From assembly GCA_965221555.1 (NCBI GenBank), contig OZ244895.1, positions 3,782,001 to 3,846,000 of the forward strand: a stretch of 64,000 bases of DNA. Reading direction: 5' to 3'. The notes beneath the pieces are model-generated. The model worked only from the letters and a program-made list of their open reading frames with translations. It had not been told where the DNA came from and did no database searches. A program made the translations under genes and the position numbers. The DNA is from JAJEAD01 sp965221555 (lineage in GTDB: Bacteria > Pseudomonadota > Gammaproteobacteria > HK1). Below are positions 32,109 through 40,527 of this stretch, piece by piece (the stretch's first letter is position 1; every line of letters starts with the position of its first letter).

Positions 32109-34076
32109 TCAGCGGCCGGACTTGGAGTTGACCTCGGCAGTGCCTTGGAGAGCAACGCGTCCCGTGTCAGTCAGCCGGTACTTCTGTGCAGGGCTTCTTG
32201 GCTTTTCGGGAACGGTCATTTCCAGCAATTCATCGTGCAGGAGGCGCTGAAGACAGCGTCGGAATCGACCGGTTCGACCGACATTACCTGCGGCGGCCAC
32301 CAGAACGTCAGCGGCAACAGGGGCATGGAGGCATGCCTGAAGCATGGCGACGTCTTTCGCCGACAAGACAACTCGGCCCCCCCCTTGGCCTTTGGCTTGG
32401 CCCTCAACTTGGCCCCTCGCTTGGCCTCCGACTTGGCCCCCGGCTGCGTCCACGACTTCGCCTTCGATCCGATCACTGCCATCCGGTGCGATTGCGGCTT
32501 GGCCCTTGTCCGTCAGGCGGTATTGCTGCGCAGCGGATGTCGGTCTGTCGGGGACGGTCATTTCCAGAAAACCCTCGGACAGAAGAGGTCTGAGCAACCG
32601 CTTGAAGTGACCAGTGCCGCTATTGTGGCCAACGGCCGCCGACAACGTTTCGGCCGAGACGGCACCATCGTGGCATGCCCGAAGTATGGTGATCTGATTC
32701 GCTGACAAGACAGCTTGGCCCCCCTCTTGGCCTTCGGCTTGGCCCTTGGTGTCGTTCGCTTGTATTGCTGCTTGGTCCCCAACCTGGGTGGGCGGTCCAC
32801 ATCCCGTCGCCTCACTATCGGCGGCCGCCACTTCCGCCCCCATGGCATGCCCGGGTACATGGCCCGGACCGCGTACCCGTCGGATCGTCGTAACGAAGCC
32901 ATCAGTGACCGCGAACTCGGGCTCGGCCAAGCCAGCCTCGGTGCAGAGCCGAATCATATCCAGGGTTCCCGTCCCCATCCGCTCGATGTACTTGGTCAAG
33001 TACAGCGATTCCGCCAGCAGGGGATTGCCGGGTACCGAGCTGTGCGCCTCGCGCAGCTTCTCCAGAGTGAGGGTCGTCGGAAGGCGGCCGGGATTGCGTA
33101 CTTCGAGCCGGTCCGCGAAGAGCATGATCTGTACGCTGCCGTTGCTCGTGTAGTCGCGATGGGCCACCGCGTTGACGATGGCTTCGGTCACAACCCCCAC
33201 CGGGATCTCGTACGTTCTTGCGGCGCGCGCACTCTCCGTGCGTGTTCCGATGGAACGGTTGATCTTGCTGAGCACGAAATCCACCGCCTGGTCGACGAGG
33301 TCGAACACCGTGCCCTTGTAGATTTGATACGACGGGATCGGCTTGGCGACCTCGGTGCCGTGGTAGTGGGCGCACCGGATCTCGGAGGAGATGAAAAAGC
33401 GCTGCGGCGTCCTCCCGAACAACAGTACCGCGGCGTTGGTCAGGCGTCCGTCGTTCAGCAGGTTCAGATGTTCCAGAAGTCGCTCGGGAAGCGTCCCTTC
33501 CGGAAGCGGAAGCTGACGTACCTCGCGAGCCGTACGCACGAACTGCGCCATACGTTCGTCATCGAGGTCGTCCGGCGTCGCCTTGACGCACGGCGCGGCG
33601 TCGAAAGGCCCCCAGCGAAGCAGTTCCCGTTCTTCCAGGTACTCGACCAGCGCCGCGTAGAGCCCCGCCACCAGCTCCGCCGTCGTGTGAAAGCGTTTCC
33701 GGATCAGCCCGGCCTGCGCCTTGCGTATCAGCGCCCGCATCTTCGGATGCCGGGCATCGTCCGCTCCCTTCACGAAGACCAGACGGTGAGATCCCCTGTC
33801 GGTGGCCCGATCGAACTCCCGCTCCGTTGGTGATACGCCTTCCTCGTCCTCGTTCCCGTAGTCAGTGCCGAACAGACCCACGTAGATATCGCAGCGTTCG
33901 ACTTCGTCCAGGTAGAGCTGGTCCGGTCGTCGGTCGGACGCCGGGGCATCCTCGAAGCGGAACACGTCGAAGAAGCGCCGAATCAGCGGGTCACCGCGAA
34001 CGTAGTCGCGCAACGCCGCTCGTTCCTCGGCGAACTCCGCTTGCGCGCTGCTAATGAAGATGCGAAGAGGGGTCAC
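32109..34076 (-). CDS. DUF4062/ATP-binding protein with duplicated winged-helix C-terminus
   Basis: A 655-residue protein. Residues 1-150 form a DUF4062 domain (RIFISSAQAEFAEER, CDIYVGLFGTDYG, SPTEREFDRAT), a TIR-like fold of defence and signalling proteins. Then comes a GHKL-type ATP-binding part (AIVNAVAHRDYTSNG, LEVRNPGRLP, the family R-M-G-T-G-T). The C-terminus holds two copies of a ~75-residue winged helix (455-530 and 569-643) that share LLEMTVP/FLEMTVP and YRLTD-G, each preceded by a Gly-Gln-rich linker (GQVEGQAKGQ-type). GTG is the start. It lies 136 bp upstream of the SIR2 gene on the same strand, and may belong to the island, perhaps as regulator or sensor. Confidence 0.8.
   Translation of the reverse strand: MTPLRIFISSAQAEFAEERAALRDYVRGDPLIRRFFDVFRFEDAPASDRRPDQLYLDEVERCDIYVGLFGTDYGNEDEEGVSPTEREFDRATDRGSHRLVFVKGADDARHPKMRALIRKAQAGLIRKRFHTTAELVAGLYAALVEYLEERELLRWGPFDAAPCVKATPDDLDDERMAQFVRTAREVRQLPLPEGTLPERLLEHLNLLNDGRLTNAAVLLFGRTPQRFFISSEIRCAHYHGTEVAKPIPSYQIYKGTVFDLVDQAVDFVLSKINRSIGTRTESARAARTYEIPVGVVTEAIVNAVAHRDYTSNGSVQIMLFADRLEVRNPGRLPTTLTLEKLREAHSSVPGNPLLAESLYLTKYIERMGTGTLDMIRLCTEAGLAEPEFAVTDGFVTTIRRVRGPGHVPGHAMGAEVAAADSEATGCGPPTQVGDQAAIQANDTKGQAEGQEGGQAVLSANQITILRACHDGAVSAETLSAAVGHNSGTGHFKRLLRPLLSEGFLEMTVPDRPTSAAQQYRLTDKGQAAIAPDGSDRIEGEVVDAAGGQVGGQARGQVEGQAKGQGGGRVVLSAKDVAMLQACLHAPVAADVLVAAAGNVGRTGRFRRCLQRLLHDELLEMTVPEKPRSPAQKYRLTDTGRVALQGTAEVNSKSGR
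32373..32444 (-). repeat. Gly-Gln-codon minisatellite in the DUF4062 gene
   Basis: About 24 codons of degenerate repeats built on GGCCAAGCC-like units (on the plus strand runs of TTGGCC). They encode GGQVGGQARGQVEGQAKGQ. A shorter block before the first winged helix (near 32715-32760) is of the same kind. Such repeats are prone to slipped-strand length change, which would alter spacing between the winged helices. Confidence 0.6.
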
Positions 34077-34148
34077 GTCGAGCCTTGCTCGTCCCTCATG
34101 TCACGGGGATCGGATGCGCCCCCGGCGTCGCGCTCCCCGCCACTGCCC

Positions 34149-35330
34149 CTACAACACCTCGAAGAGGCCGGCGGCCCCCTGCCCGCCTCCGATGCACATG
34201 GTGCACACCACGTGTTTGGCGCCGCGGCGTCGGCCTTCGAGCAGGGCGTGCCCGACGAGGCGCGCCCCGGTCATGCCGTAGGGATGGCCGATGGAGATTG
34301 ACCCCCCGCTCACGTTCAGCTTCTCGTCGGGGATGCCGAGGCGGTCGCGGCAGTAGAGCACCTGCACCGCGAAGGCTTCGTTCAGCTCCCAAAGATCGAT
34401 GTCGTCCATCGTGAGCCCGTGCTGCTCGAGGAGCTTCGGCACCGCGAACACCGGGCCGATCCCCATCTCGTCGGGCTCGCAGCCCGCGACCGCGATGCCG
34501 CGGTAGGCGCCGAGGGGTTCGAGCCCGCGCTTCTCTGCGAGTTCGCCATCCATGAGGACGCTCACCGAGGCGCCGTCGGAGAGCTGGCTCGCGTTACCGG
34601 CCGCGATGGTGCCGCCCTCGAACACGGGCTTGATCCGCTCCAGGTCCTCGTAGGTGGTGCCGGGGCGATTGCCTTCGTCCTTCTCGAGAGTGGTTTCCTG
34701 GTAGCCGACCTCCCCGGTTTCCTTGTTGAGGAGCATCCGGGTCACGTTCATCGGCACCACTTCGGCATCGTAGCGCCCCTCGGCCTGCGCCTTCGCGGTG
34801 CGCGCCTGACTCTGTACCCCGTAGTGGTCCATCTCCTCGCGCGCGATCCCGTAGCGGCGCGCGACCGTCTCCGCGGTCTCCAGCATCGTCATGTAGGCGT
34901 GCTCGGCGTGGCCGAGGACCGTGGGGTCTTTCATGCGGAAGGTGTTCTGGTGCTCGTTCTGTACCAGGCTCACCGACTCCAGCCCCCCTGCCACGACCAC
35001 GTCCATGCCCTCGTGCAGAATCTGATTGGCCGCGATGCCGATCGCCATCATTCCCGACGAACACTGCCGGTCGACGGTCATGCCCGGCACCTGTACCGGC
35101 ATGCCCGCGGCAAGTGCGGCGCAGCGCCCGACGTTGTATCCGGTGGTGCCCTGCGGGAGCGCACACCCCAGGATGACGTCCTGCACCTCGCCCGCCTCGA
35201 CCTCGGCGCGGGAGAGCGCATGGGTGATGGCGTGGGCGGCCATCGTCGGCCCCTCGGTGTTGTTGAACGAACCCCGGTAGGCCTTGCCGATGGGGGTCCT
35301 CGCGGTCGATACGATGACGGCCTGTTTCAT
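34149..35330 (-). CDS. Acetyl-CoA acetyltransferase (thiolase)
   Basis: A 393-residue type-II-like thiolase. The nucleophile Cys is in DRQCSSGMMA, the catalytic His in ISIGHPYGMTG and the acid/base Cys in CTMCIGGGQGAAG, so the active site is complete. VIVSTARTPIGKAYRG is the standard start. The enzyme cleaves 3-ketoacyl-CoA or condenses two acetyl-CoA. ATG 35330 gives the usual length; the open frame to 35414 is not conserved-looking. It is divergent from the HMG-CoA-synthase-like/DUF35 gene across a 196-bp region with a 26-bp direct repeat. Confidence 0.92.
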   Translation of the reverse strand: MKQAVIVSTARTPIGKAYRGSFNNTEGPTMAAHAITHALSRAEVEAGEVQDVILGCALPQGTTGYNVGRCAALAAGMPVQVPGMTVDRQCSSGMMAIGIAANQILHEGMDVVVAGGLESVSLVQNEHQNTFRMKDPTVLGHAEHAYMTMLETAETVARRYGIAREEMDHYGVQSQARTAKAQAEGRYDAEVVPMNVTRMLLNKETGEVGYQETTLEKDEGNRPGTTYEDLERIKPVFEGGTIAAGNASQLSDGASVSVLMDGELAEKRGLEPLGAYRGIAVAGCEPDEMGIGPVFAVPKLLEQHGLTMDDIDLWELNEAFAVQVLYCRDRLGIPDEKLNVSGGSISIGHPYGMTGARLVGHALLEGRRRGAKHVVCTMCIGGGQGAAGLFEVL

Positions 35331-35388
35331 GTCGGGCTCCTCGGAATCTGCTTCGATCGACACGAATACTAACCGCAATATCTCACCA

Positions 35389-35476
35389 ATTTTGCGCCGC
35401 ACACGCGGATCCAACGGGCGCCCTCTTCGCCATCGTCGGGGGGGTGTACGATTTTGCGCCGCGCACGCGGATCCAA
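35389..35476. promoter_or_regulatory. 26-bp direct repeat in a divergent promoter region
   Basis: ATTTTGCGCCGCACACGCGG (continuing ATCCAA) at 35389-35414 recurs at 35451-35476 with one difference (62-bp spacing, about six helical turns). It stands between the divergent thiolase and HMG-CoA-synthase-like genes, so it may be a paired binding site for a regulator of both. The first copy is preceded by TCACCAATTTT, like the inverted-repeat end of repeat copy E, so eroded repeat ends are an alternative. Confidence 0.5.
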
Positions 35477-35526
35477 TCCCTCCCTCGGCGGTTGATCACC
35501 CCCGCCCGCCCCACCAGAATCCCGCG

Positions 35527-36966
35527 ATGGCTTCGATTCTCGCCTGGGGCGGCTACGTGCCGCGGCTCCGCCTCGATCGCAAGAAGGCGGTCGAGGCCAA
35601 CGCCTGGTTCACGCCCGCGCTCGCGGCGCTTTCCCGGGGCGAGCGCTCGATGTGCAACTGGGACGAGGACACCCTCACCCTGGCGGTGGAGGCGGGACGG
35701 GACTGCCTCGGCGGACAGCGCGAGGGAATCGCCGCGCTTCATCTCGCCTCCACCACCGCGCCCTTCGCCGACCGACAGAATGCCAGTCTGGTCGCGAGTG
35801 CGCTCGGACTCGACGAGCGCATCGGGACCATGGACATCGGCGCCTCGCAGCGCGCCGGCACCACCGGCCTGGTCAACGCGCTCGCCACGGCCGAGGCTGG
35901 CGCGGGTCCGGTACTCCTGGTGGCGGCGGAGGACCGTCTCGCCCGGGCGGGCGGAGCGGCGGAGCTTCGCAACGGCGCCGGGGCCGCCGCCCTGCTGCTG
36001 GGCGAGGGTCCGGGCGCCGCGGAGCTGGTCGGCTCGGAGCAGAGCGCGGTCGATTTCGTCGACCACTTCCGCAGCCAGGGCGACGCCTTCGACTACGCGT
36101 GGGAGGAGCGCTGGGTACGCGACGCGGGCTGGCTCGACATCGTACCGCGCACGCTCAAGGCCCTGCTCGGGCGCTGCGCGGTGGCGCCCGCCACCGTCGA
36201 TCACTTCGTTATGCCGTGCACGCTGCGCGGCGTGCTGCCGAAGGTGGCCGCCCGCACGGGACTTCCGGAAGGAAGCGTGCGCGACCCGCTCGACACGGTG
36301 ATGGGCGAGGCGGGCGCCGCGCACGCGCTGGTGCTGCTCGCCCACACGCTGGAGTCCGCGAAGCCGGGGGAGCTGATCCTCGTCGCTGCCTTCGGCCAGG
36401 GTTGCGACGCGCTCCTGCTGCGCACCACCGAAGGGGTCGCGGAAGGACGGCGCGGGCGCGGCGTCTCGGGCCACTTGGCGCGACGCCGCGAGGAACCAAA
36501 CTACGCCCGCTTCCTCGCCTTCAACCAACTGGTGGAACGCGATACCGGCATGCGCGCCGAGGCGGAGCGCCCCACCCTGCTCTCGACCCTGTACCGCAAC
36601 CGCGGCCTGGTCACCGCGCTGGTCGGCGGCAAGTGCCGGATCTGCGGCACCGCGCAAATCCCGCGCAGCGCGGTCTGCGTCAACCCCAACTGCGGCGAAT
36701 TCCACACCCAGGACCCCCACCCCTTCGCGGAGCGCCCCGCCACGGTGCTGACCTGGACCGCGGACCGCCTTACCTACACTCCCGACCCGCCCGCCCACTA
36801 CGGAATCGTCCAGTTCGAGGGCGGCGGACGCCTCATGGCCGATTTCACCGATGTGGACAGCGGTGAAATCGAAGTCGGGATGCCGATGCGGATGGTGTAC
36901 CGGATCAAGGAGCACGACGCCCGGCGCAACTTGAAAAGCTACTTCTGGAAGGCGGCGCCCGCCTGA
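35527..36966 (+). CDS. HMG-CoA synthase-like protein fused to a DUF35 OB-fold Zn domain
   Basis: A 479-residue fusion. Residues 1-330 resemble the thiolase-fold HMG-CoA synthase family (GGYVPRLRLDRK, WDEDTLTLAVEAGRD, GASQRAGTTGLVNALA). At the place of the catalytic Cys (usually A-C-Y/G-G-T or S-L-R-A-G-T types) I see no Cys, so it is not expected to be a true HMG-CoA synthase. Residues about 365-479 are a DUF35 unit: a rubredoxin-like Zn ribbon (GKCRICGTAQIP, VCVNPNC) and an OB fold (VLTWTADRLTY, FTDVDSGEIEVGMPM). DUF35 proteins form acyl-shuttle complexes with thiolases. The next gene is a thiolase 43 bp downstream. ATG 35527. Confidence 0.8.
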   Translation: MASILAWGGYVPRLRLDRKKAVEANAWFTPALAALSRGERSMCNWDEDTLTLAVEAGRDCLGGQREGIAALHLASTTAPFADRQNASLVASALGLDERIGTMDIGASQRAGTTGLVNALATAEAGAGPVLLVAAEDRLARAGGAAELRNGAGAAALLLGEGPGAAELVGSEQSAVDFVDHFRSQGDAFDYAWEERWVRDAGWLDIVPRTLKALLGRCAVAPATVDHFVMPCTLRGVLPKVAARTGLPEGSVRDPLDTVMGEAGAAHALVLLAHTLESAKPGELILVAAFGQGCDALLLRTTEGVAEGRRGRGVSGHLARRREEPNYARFLAFNQLVERDTGMRAEAERPTLLSTLYRNRGLVTALVGGKCRICGTAQIPRSAVCVNPNCGEFHTQDPHPFAERPATVLTWTADRLTYTPDPPAHYGIVQFEGGGRLMADFTDVDSGEIEVGMPMRMVYRIKEHDARRNLKSYFWKAAPA

Positions 36967-37009
36967 AACGGCGGCCAGCGCGCGCACTTACCGAGCGGGA
37001 GAAATCGAC

Positions 37010-38212
37010 ATGGCACGAGGCATCAAGGACCGCGTCGCGATCCTCGGGATGGGCTGCTCTAAGTTCGGCGAGCGCTGGGACGCGGGCCCGGAGGACCTGC
37101 TCGTCGAGGCGTTCCAGGAGTGCCTGGAGGACGCGGGAATCGGCCGCGACCGTATCGAGGCGGCGTGGCTTGCGACCGCGATAGAAGAAGTGAGCGTCGG
37201 CAAGTCGGGAATCCCGCTCGCGGAGGCGCTTCGTCTGCCCTACATCCCGGTGACCCGGGTCGAGAACTACTGTGCGAGCGGCACCGAGTCCTTCCGCGGC
37301 GCGGTCTACGCGGTGGCCGCGGGCGCGGCGGACATCGCACTCGCAGCCGGAGTGGAGAAGCTCAAGGATACCGGCTACGGCGGCTTGCCCCAGCGCAGCC
37401 GCGGCGCCCTCAACGACATGACCTGGGCCAACTTCTCCGCCCCTGGCAGCTTCGCCCAGCTCGCCGCCGCCTACCGCTCCCGGCACGCGGTGCCTCCCGA
37501 AGACCTCAAGCGGGCGATGGCGAAGGTCTCGGTCAAGAGCCACGCCAACGGCGCCCTGAACCCCAAGGCCCATCTGCGCAGCGAGCTGAGCATCGAGAAG
37601 GCGATGAACGCGCCGATGGTGGCCGAGCCGCTGGGACTCTTCGACTGCTGCGGGGTCTCCGACGGCGCCGCCTGCGCCATCGTGTGCCGCCCGGAGATCG
37701 CGCGCGAGCTCGGCCACGAGAACCCGATCACCGTCAAGGCGCTGCAGGTCTCGGTCTCCAACGGCGCCGAGGCCGGCTACAACGCGTGGGACGGCAGCCA
37801 CTTCGTTACCGCGCGCATCGCGAGCCGCCGCGCCTACGATGAGGCGGGGGTGCGCGACCCGCGCGCCGAGATCGACATGGTGGAGGCGCACGACTGCTTC
37901 TCCATCACCGAGCTGGTGACGATGGAGGACCTCGGCTTCTCGCGCGAGGGTGAGGGGTGGCGCGACGTGCTCGACGGCGTCTACGACGCCGAAGGCGACA
38001 CCCCCTGCCAGATCGACGGCGGCCTCAAGTGCTTCGGACACCCCATCGGCGCATCGGGTCTGCGCATGCTCTACGAGGTCTACCTGCAGCTCAAGGGCCG
38101 CGCCGGGGCACGCCAGCTTGCGGGACCGCGTCTCGGCCTCACCCACAACCTCGGCGGCGCGCCGCACCGCAACGTGTGCAGCGTGGCGATCGTCGGCCGC
38201 CAGGGGGAGTAG
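37010..38212 (+). CDS. Thiolase-family acetyltransferase (SCP2/DitF-like), partner of DUF35 protein
   Basis: A 400-residue thiolase-superfamily protein of the SCP2/lipid-transfer subgroup. VAILGMGCSKFGERWD is the subgroup's start; the nucleophile Cys is in VENYCASGTESF; the His is in KCFGHPIGASGLRM. At the second Cys region it has LTHNLGGAPHRNVC, the 'HNxGG' pattern of non-decarboxylating members. Such enzymes act with DUF35 partners on side-chain degradation of steroids or aryl-propanoids, or on 3-oxoacyl-CoA transfer. It is cotranscribed with the preceding fusion (43-bp gap, GGGAG before ATG). Together with the divergent thiolase it suggests a beta-oxidation or ketone pathway of unknown substrate. 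Confidence 0.85.
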   Translation: MARGIKDRVAILGMGCSKFGERWDAGPEDLLVEAFQECLEDAGIGRDRIEAAWLATAIEEVSVGKSGIPLAEALRLPYIPVTRVENYCASGTESFRGAVYAVAAGAADIALAAGVEKLKDTGYGGLPQRSRGALNDMTWANFSAPGSFAQLAAAYRSRHAVPPEDLKRAMAKVSVKSHANGALNPKAHLRSELSIEKAMNAPMVAEPLGLFDCCGVSDGAACAIVCRPEIARELGHENPITVKALQVSVSNGAEAGYNAWDGSHFVTARIASRRAYDEAGVRDPRAEIDMVEAHDCFSITELVTMEDLGFSREGEGWRDVLDGVYDAEGDTPCQIDGGLKCFGHPIGASGLRMLYEVYLQLKGRAGARQLAGPRLGLTHNLGGAPHRNVCSVAIVGRQGE

Positions 38213-38229
38213 CGTCCCGGACGTACTAA

Positions 38230-38514
38230 CCCGGATGTTTCACCGATTTCCTACTGCGAACGCCAATATGCTCTCGTCAGCGGGTCGTACTCCCTCAAGC
38301 CGCTTCGACGTAGTGTCAGCTACCTGCTGCGCTGCGCAGTCCCTGCTTCGCTTGCAGGCCAGGGCAAGCCATCCCTGGCTTGCCCGCTCGCCGGGGCGAA
38401 GCGCCACCGGCGCTTCGCCTGTTTCCGGCTCGCCCTTCAGCGTCTTTCGGTCCGTGCGCCCCACTGTCACGGCATCTTGGCGCTCTCGCTACGAAAATCG
38501 GTGAAACTTCCGGG
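38230..38514 (+). mobile_element. Repeat copy C: intact long-form MITE-like element, CTAA duplication
   Basis: A 285-bp element starting CCCGGATGTTTCACCGATTT and ending with its complement (rc CCCGGAAGTTTCACCGATTT, one mismatch). CTAA stands on both sides as a direct repeat (38226-38229, 38515-38518). Compared with short copy A it carries ~109 extra bp placed between two AGCTAC/GGCTCG-like sequences. The insert contains two perfect nested hairpins, GGGCAAGCCA...TGGCTTGCCC (near 38361-38384) and GGCGAAGCGCC-ACC-GGCGCTTCGCC (near 38395-38419). It lies 17 bp after the thiolase stop. Confidence 0.88.
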
Positions 38515-38528
38515 CTAAACGCTGCGCT

Positions 38529-38652
38529 GTCGCGGGTCGTACTGCGTCACGCCGCAACGACTTCGTGTCGGCTCGCCGTTGCGCGTCTCTCGGTCCGTGC
38601 GGCCCGGTATCTCGGATTCTCCACGCTCGAAGCTATCGAAAATCGGCAATAC
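38529..38652 (+). repeat. Repeat copy D: short form without left end, tandem to copy C
   Basis: Begins inside the core (GCGGGTCGTACTGCGTCACG) and runs to the eroded right end CTATCGAAAATCGGCAATAC. It follows copy C in the same orientation after about 14 bp and lacks the left inverted repeat. It is closer to copy H/G in the core (CCGCAACGACTT) than to copy C, so it is not a simple tandem duplication of C. Confidence 0.7.
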
Positions 38653-38738
38653 AGGCGCACGGACCCTCGACCGCAGCGGCGCGGCCTGCCACGGCGTGGG
38701 TTCACGAGTTGACGCCGCACTCTGCCGGGGCGCGGACT

Positions 38739-40055
38739 TCAAGCCTGGGCGTAGCGGTTGGCGGGAACCGGAAGTCCGAGGTGGTCGCGAAGCGTCGGGC
38801 CGTGGTACTCGGCGCGAAAGAGCCCGCGCGCGCGCAGCAGCGGGAGCACCCCGTGGGTGAAGTCGTCGAGCGCCTCGGGAAAGTGCGCGGGAGCGACGAT
38901 GAATCCGTCGCAGGCGCCGCCGGTGAACCAGGCTTCCATCGTGTCGGCGATCTGCTCCGGCGTGCCGCAGGAGATCAGATACCCCCGCGACACCGCGAAG
39001 TTGTTGTACAAGTCGCGCAGCGTATGCGTGGCGCGGTACTCCGGCGTCAGCATCATGCGCGCGTAGCCCTGGACTTCCGCCGGTAGCGGCAGGTCCGGTA
39101 TCGGGCCATCGAGGGGCAGGTGCGAAAAGTCGTGACCGATGCGATCGGTCATGGTGCGAAAGCCGATGGATTCGTCGACGTAGCTCGCCAGCGTGTCGAG
39201 CTTCGCCTTCGCCTCGGCCTCGCTGCCGCCCACCACCGGCAGGAACCCGGGGAGGATCTTGCAGTGGTCGGGGTCGCGTCCACCCGCGGCCACGTCCCGT
39301 TTGAGCGAAGTGTAGAAGTCCCGCGCCAGATCGAAGTCGATCTGCACCGCCAGCACCACATCGGCATGGCGTGCGGCGAAGGCCTGCCCGGCGCGCGACG
39401 ATCCCGCCTGGAAGATGACGGGCCGACCCTGTGGGCAGCGTGACACGTTGAGAGGGCCACGTACCGAGAAGTATTTTCCGCGGTGCTCCAGAGCGTGCAC
39501 CCGTGCGGGGTCGAAAAAACGGCCGGACTCGGCGTCCATGACCGTGGCCCCCGGCTCCCAGCCGTCCCAGAGCCCCGTCACCACCTCGATGTACTCCGAG
39601 GCGATCGCGTAGCGTTCGTCGTGCGCCACCATCTTGACGCCGTAGTTCTCGGCGGAGTCCGCGGTGTTGGTGGTGACCAGGTTCCACCCCGCCCGGCCGC
39701 CGCTGATATGGTCGAGCGACGCGACGAAGCGCGCGAGGTTGTAGGGCTCGGTGTAAGAGGTGGAGCCGCTTGCCACCAGCCCGATCCGGTGCGTGCGCAC
39801 CGCCACCGCCGACAGGGTCGTGAAGGGTTCGGTGCGCGACGCGAAGCCGGGATGGTCACCGAGGTCGCAGCGCACGTTGTCGGCGAGGAAGACCAGATCC
39901 ATCGCGGCGGCCTCCGCGCGCTGCGCGATGTCGATGTAGTTTTCGATGTCGTCGCCGCTCTTCGCCGCGCCGGGATGGCGCCAGCCCGCCACGTGATTGC
40001 CGTTGCCGACCGCGAAGACCCCGAGATTCATCTGTCTCGGCTCGGTCGTGCTCAT
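38739..40055 (-). CDS. NtaA/SnaA/DszA-family flavin monooxygenase
   Basis: A 438-residue FMNH2-dependent luciferase-like monooxygenase of the nitrilotriacetate/dibenzothiophene group. Motifs: MNLGVFAVGNGNHVAGWRHPGA at the start, MDLVFLADNVRC, the family block LARFVASLDHISGGRAGWNLVTT (S-x-G-R-x-x-W-N-x-V-T), SRCPQGRPVIFQAGSSRAGQAFAARHADVVLA, and PAHFPEALDDFTHGVLPLLRARGLF near the end. Length is normal. It requires a flavin reductase, absent nearby. ATG 40055 is chosen; the frame extends upstream to 40376 only through repeat copy E. Genes of this group desulfurise or dealkylate amines and sulfones; the actual substrate is unknown. Confidence 0.87.
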   Translation of the reverse strand: MSTTEPRQMNLGVFAVGNGNHVAGWRHPGAAKSGDDIENYIDIAQRAEAAAMDLVFLADNVRCDLGDHPGFASRTEPFTTLSAVAVRTHRIGLVASGSTSYTEPYNLARFVASLDHISGGRAGWNLVTTNTADSAENYGVKMVAHDERYAIASEYIEVVTGLWDGWEPGATVMDAESGRFFDPARVHALEHRGKYFSVRGPLNVSRCPQGRPVIFQAGSSRAGQAFAARHADVVLAVQIDFDLARDFYTSLKRDVAAGGRDPDHCKILPGFLPVVGGSEAEAKAKLDTLASYVDESIGFRTMTDRIGHDFSHLPLDGPIPDLPLPAEVQGYARMMLTPEYRATHTLRDLYNNFAVSRGYLISCGTPEQIADTMEAWFTGGACDGFIVAPAHFPEALDDFTHGVLPLLRARGLFRAEYHGPTLRDHLGLPVPANRYAQA

Positions 40056-40240
40056 GAGACCGAATCCGGGCGAGTCACTGCCGCCGGTCCTTGTCGTGTG
40101 CGCCGCGGGCGCAAGCCTGTTCCAGTTTCCACGAGCCGGAAACCCACCCCCGCAGGTCCCGTCGACCACGCGGCACGATACCACGTGACGGCGGGATCGG
40201 CGCCTTGCGAGACGGATTCGCGCCCGACCCCTTCCGAGTT

Positions 40241-40527
40241 CGCAAGTTTCACCAATTTTCGGCCGCTTCGGGCGCCAAGATGCCGTGATAGCAGGAAGCA
40301 CGCACTGAAAAACGCGCAACAGCGAGCCGGAAACAGACGAAGCGCCGGTGGCGCGCAACGGTCGGCGAGCGGGCAAGCCAAGGATGGCTTTTCCGGCCGG
40401 AAAGCTTCGCCCAAGGACTGCGGAGCCGAGCAGGTAGCCGACACGAAGTCGTTACGGCGCGACGGAGGGAGGCCCGGGACAGCGAGCATATAGGCGTCCG
40501 CAGTAGAAAATCGGTGAGGCTTGCGGG
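40241..40527 (-). repeat. Repeat copy E: long form, reverse orientation
   Basis: A 287-bp long-form copy. The ends CGCAAGTTTCACCAATTTTC and (rc) CCCGCAAGCCTCACCGATTT are inverted repeats of the second end type. The core read on the minus strand contains CACGGCATCTTGGCGCCCG and GTGTCGGCTACCTGC, with the long-form insert between (CTTTCCGGCCGGAAAAGCC, CATCCTTGGCTTGCCCGC). The GH84 gene's TGA stop (40528-40530) is contiguous with the element end. No clear 4-bp duplication remains. Confidence 0.82.

Noticed and set aside
36841..36870. Perfect 10-bp inverted repeat (GATTTCACCG / CGGTGAAATC) resembling the repeat-family end, inside the HMGS-DUF35 gene
   Set aside because: It encodes the conserved DUF35 segment with F-T-D-V-D-S-G-E-I, no family core is present, and the reading frame is intact; similarity to the element end is probably chance.
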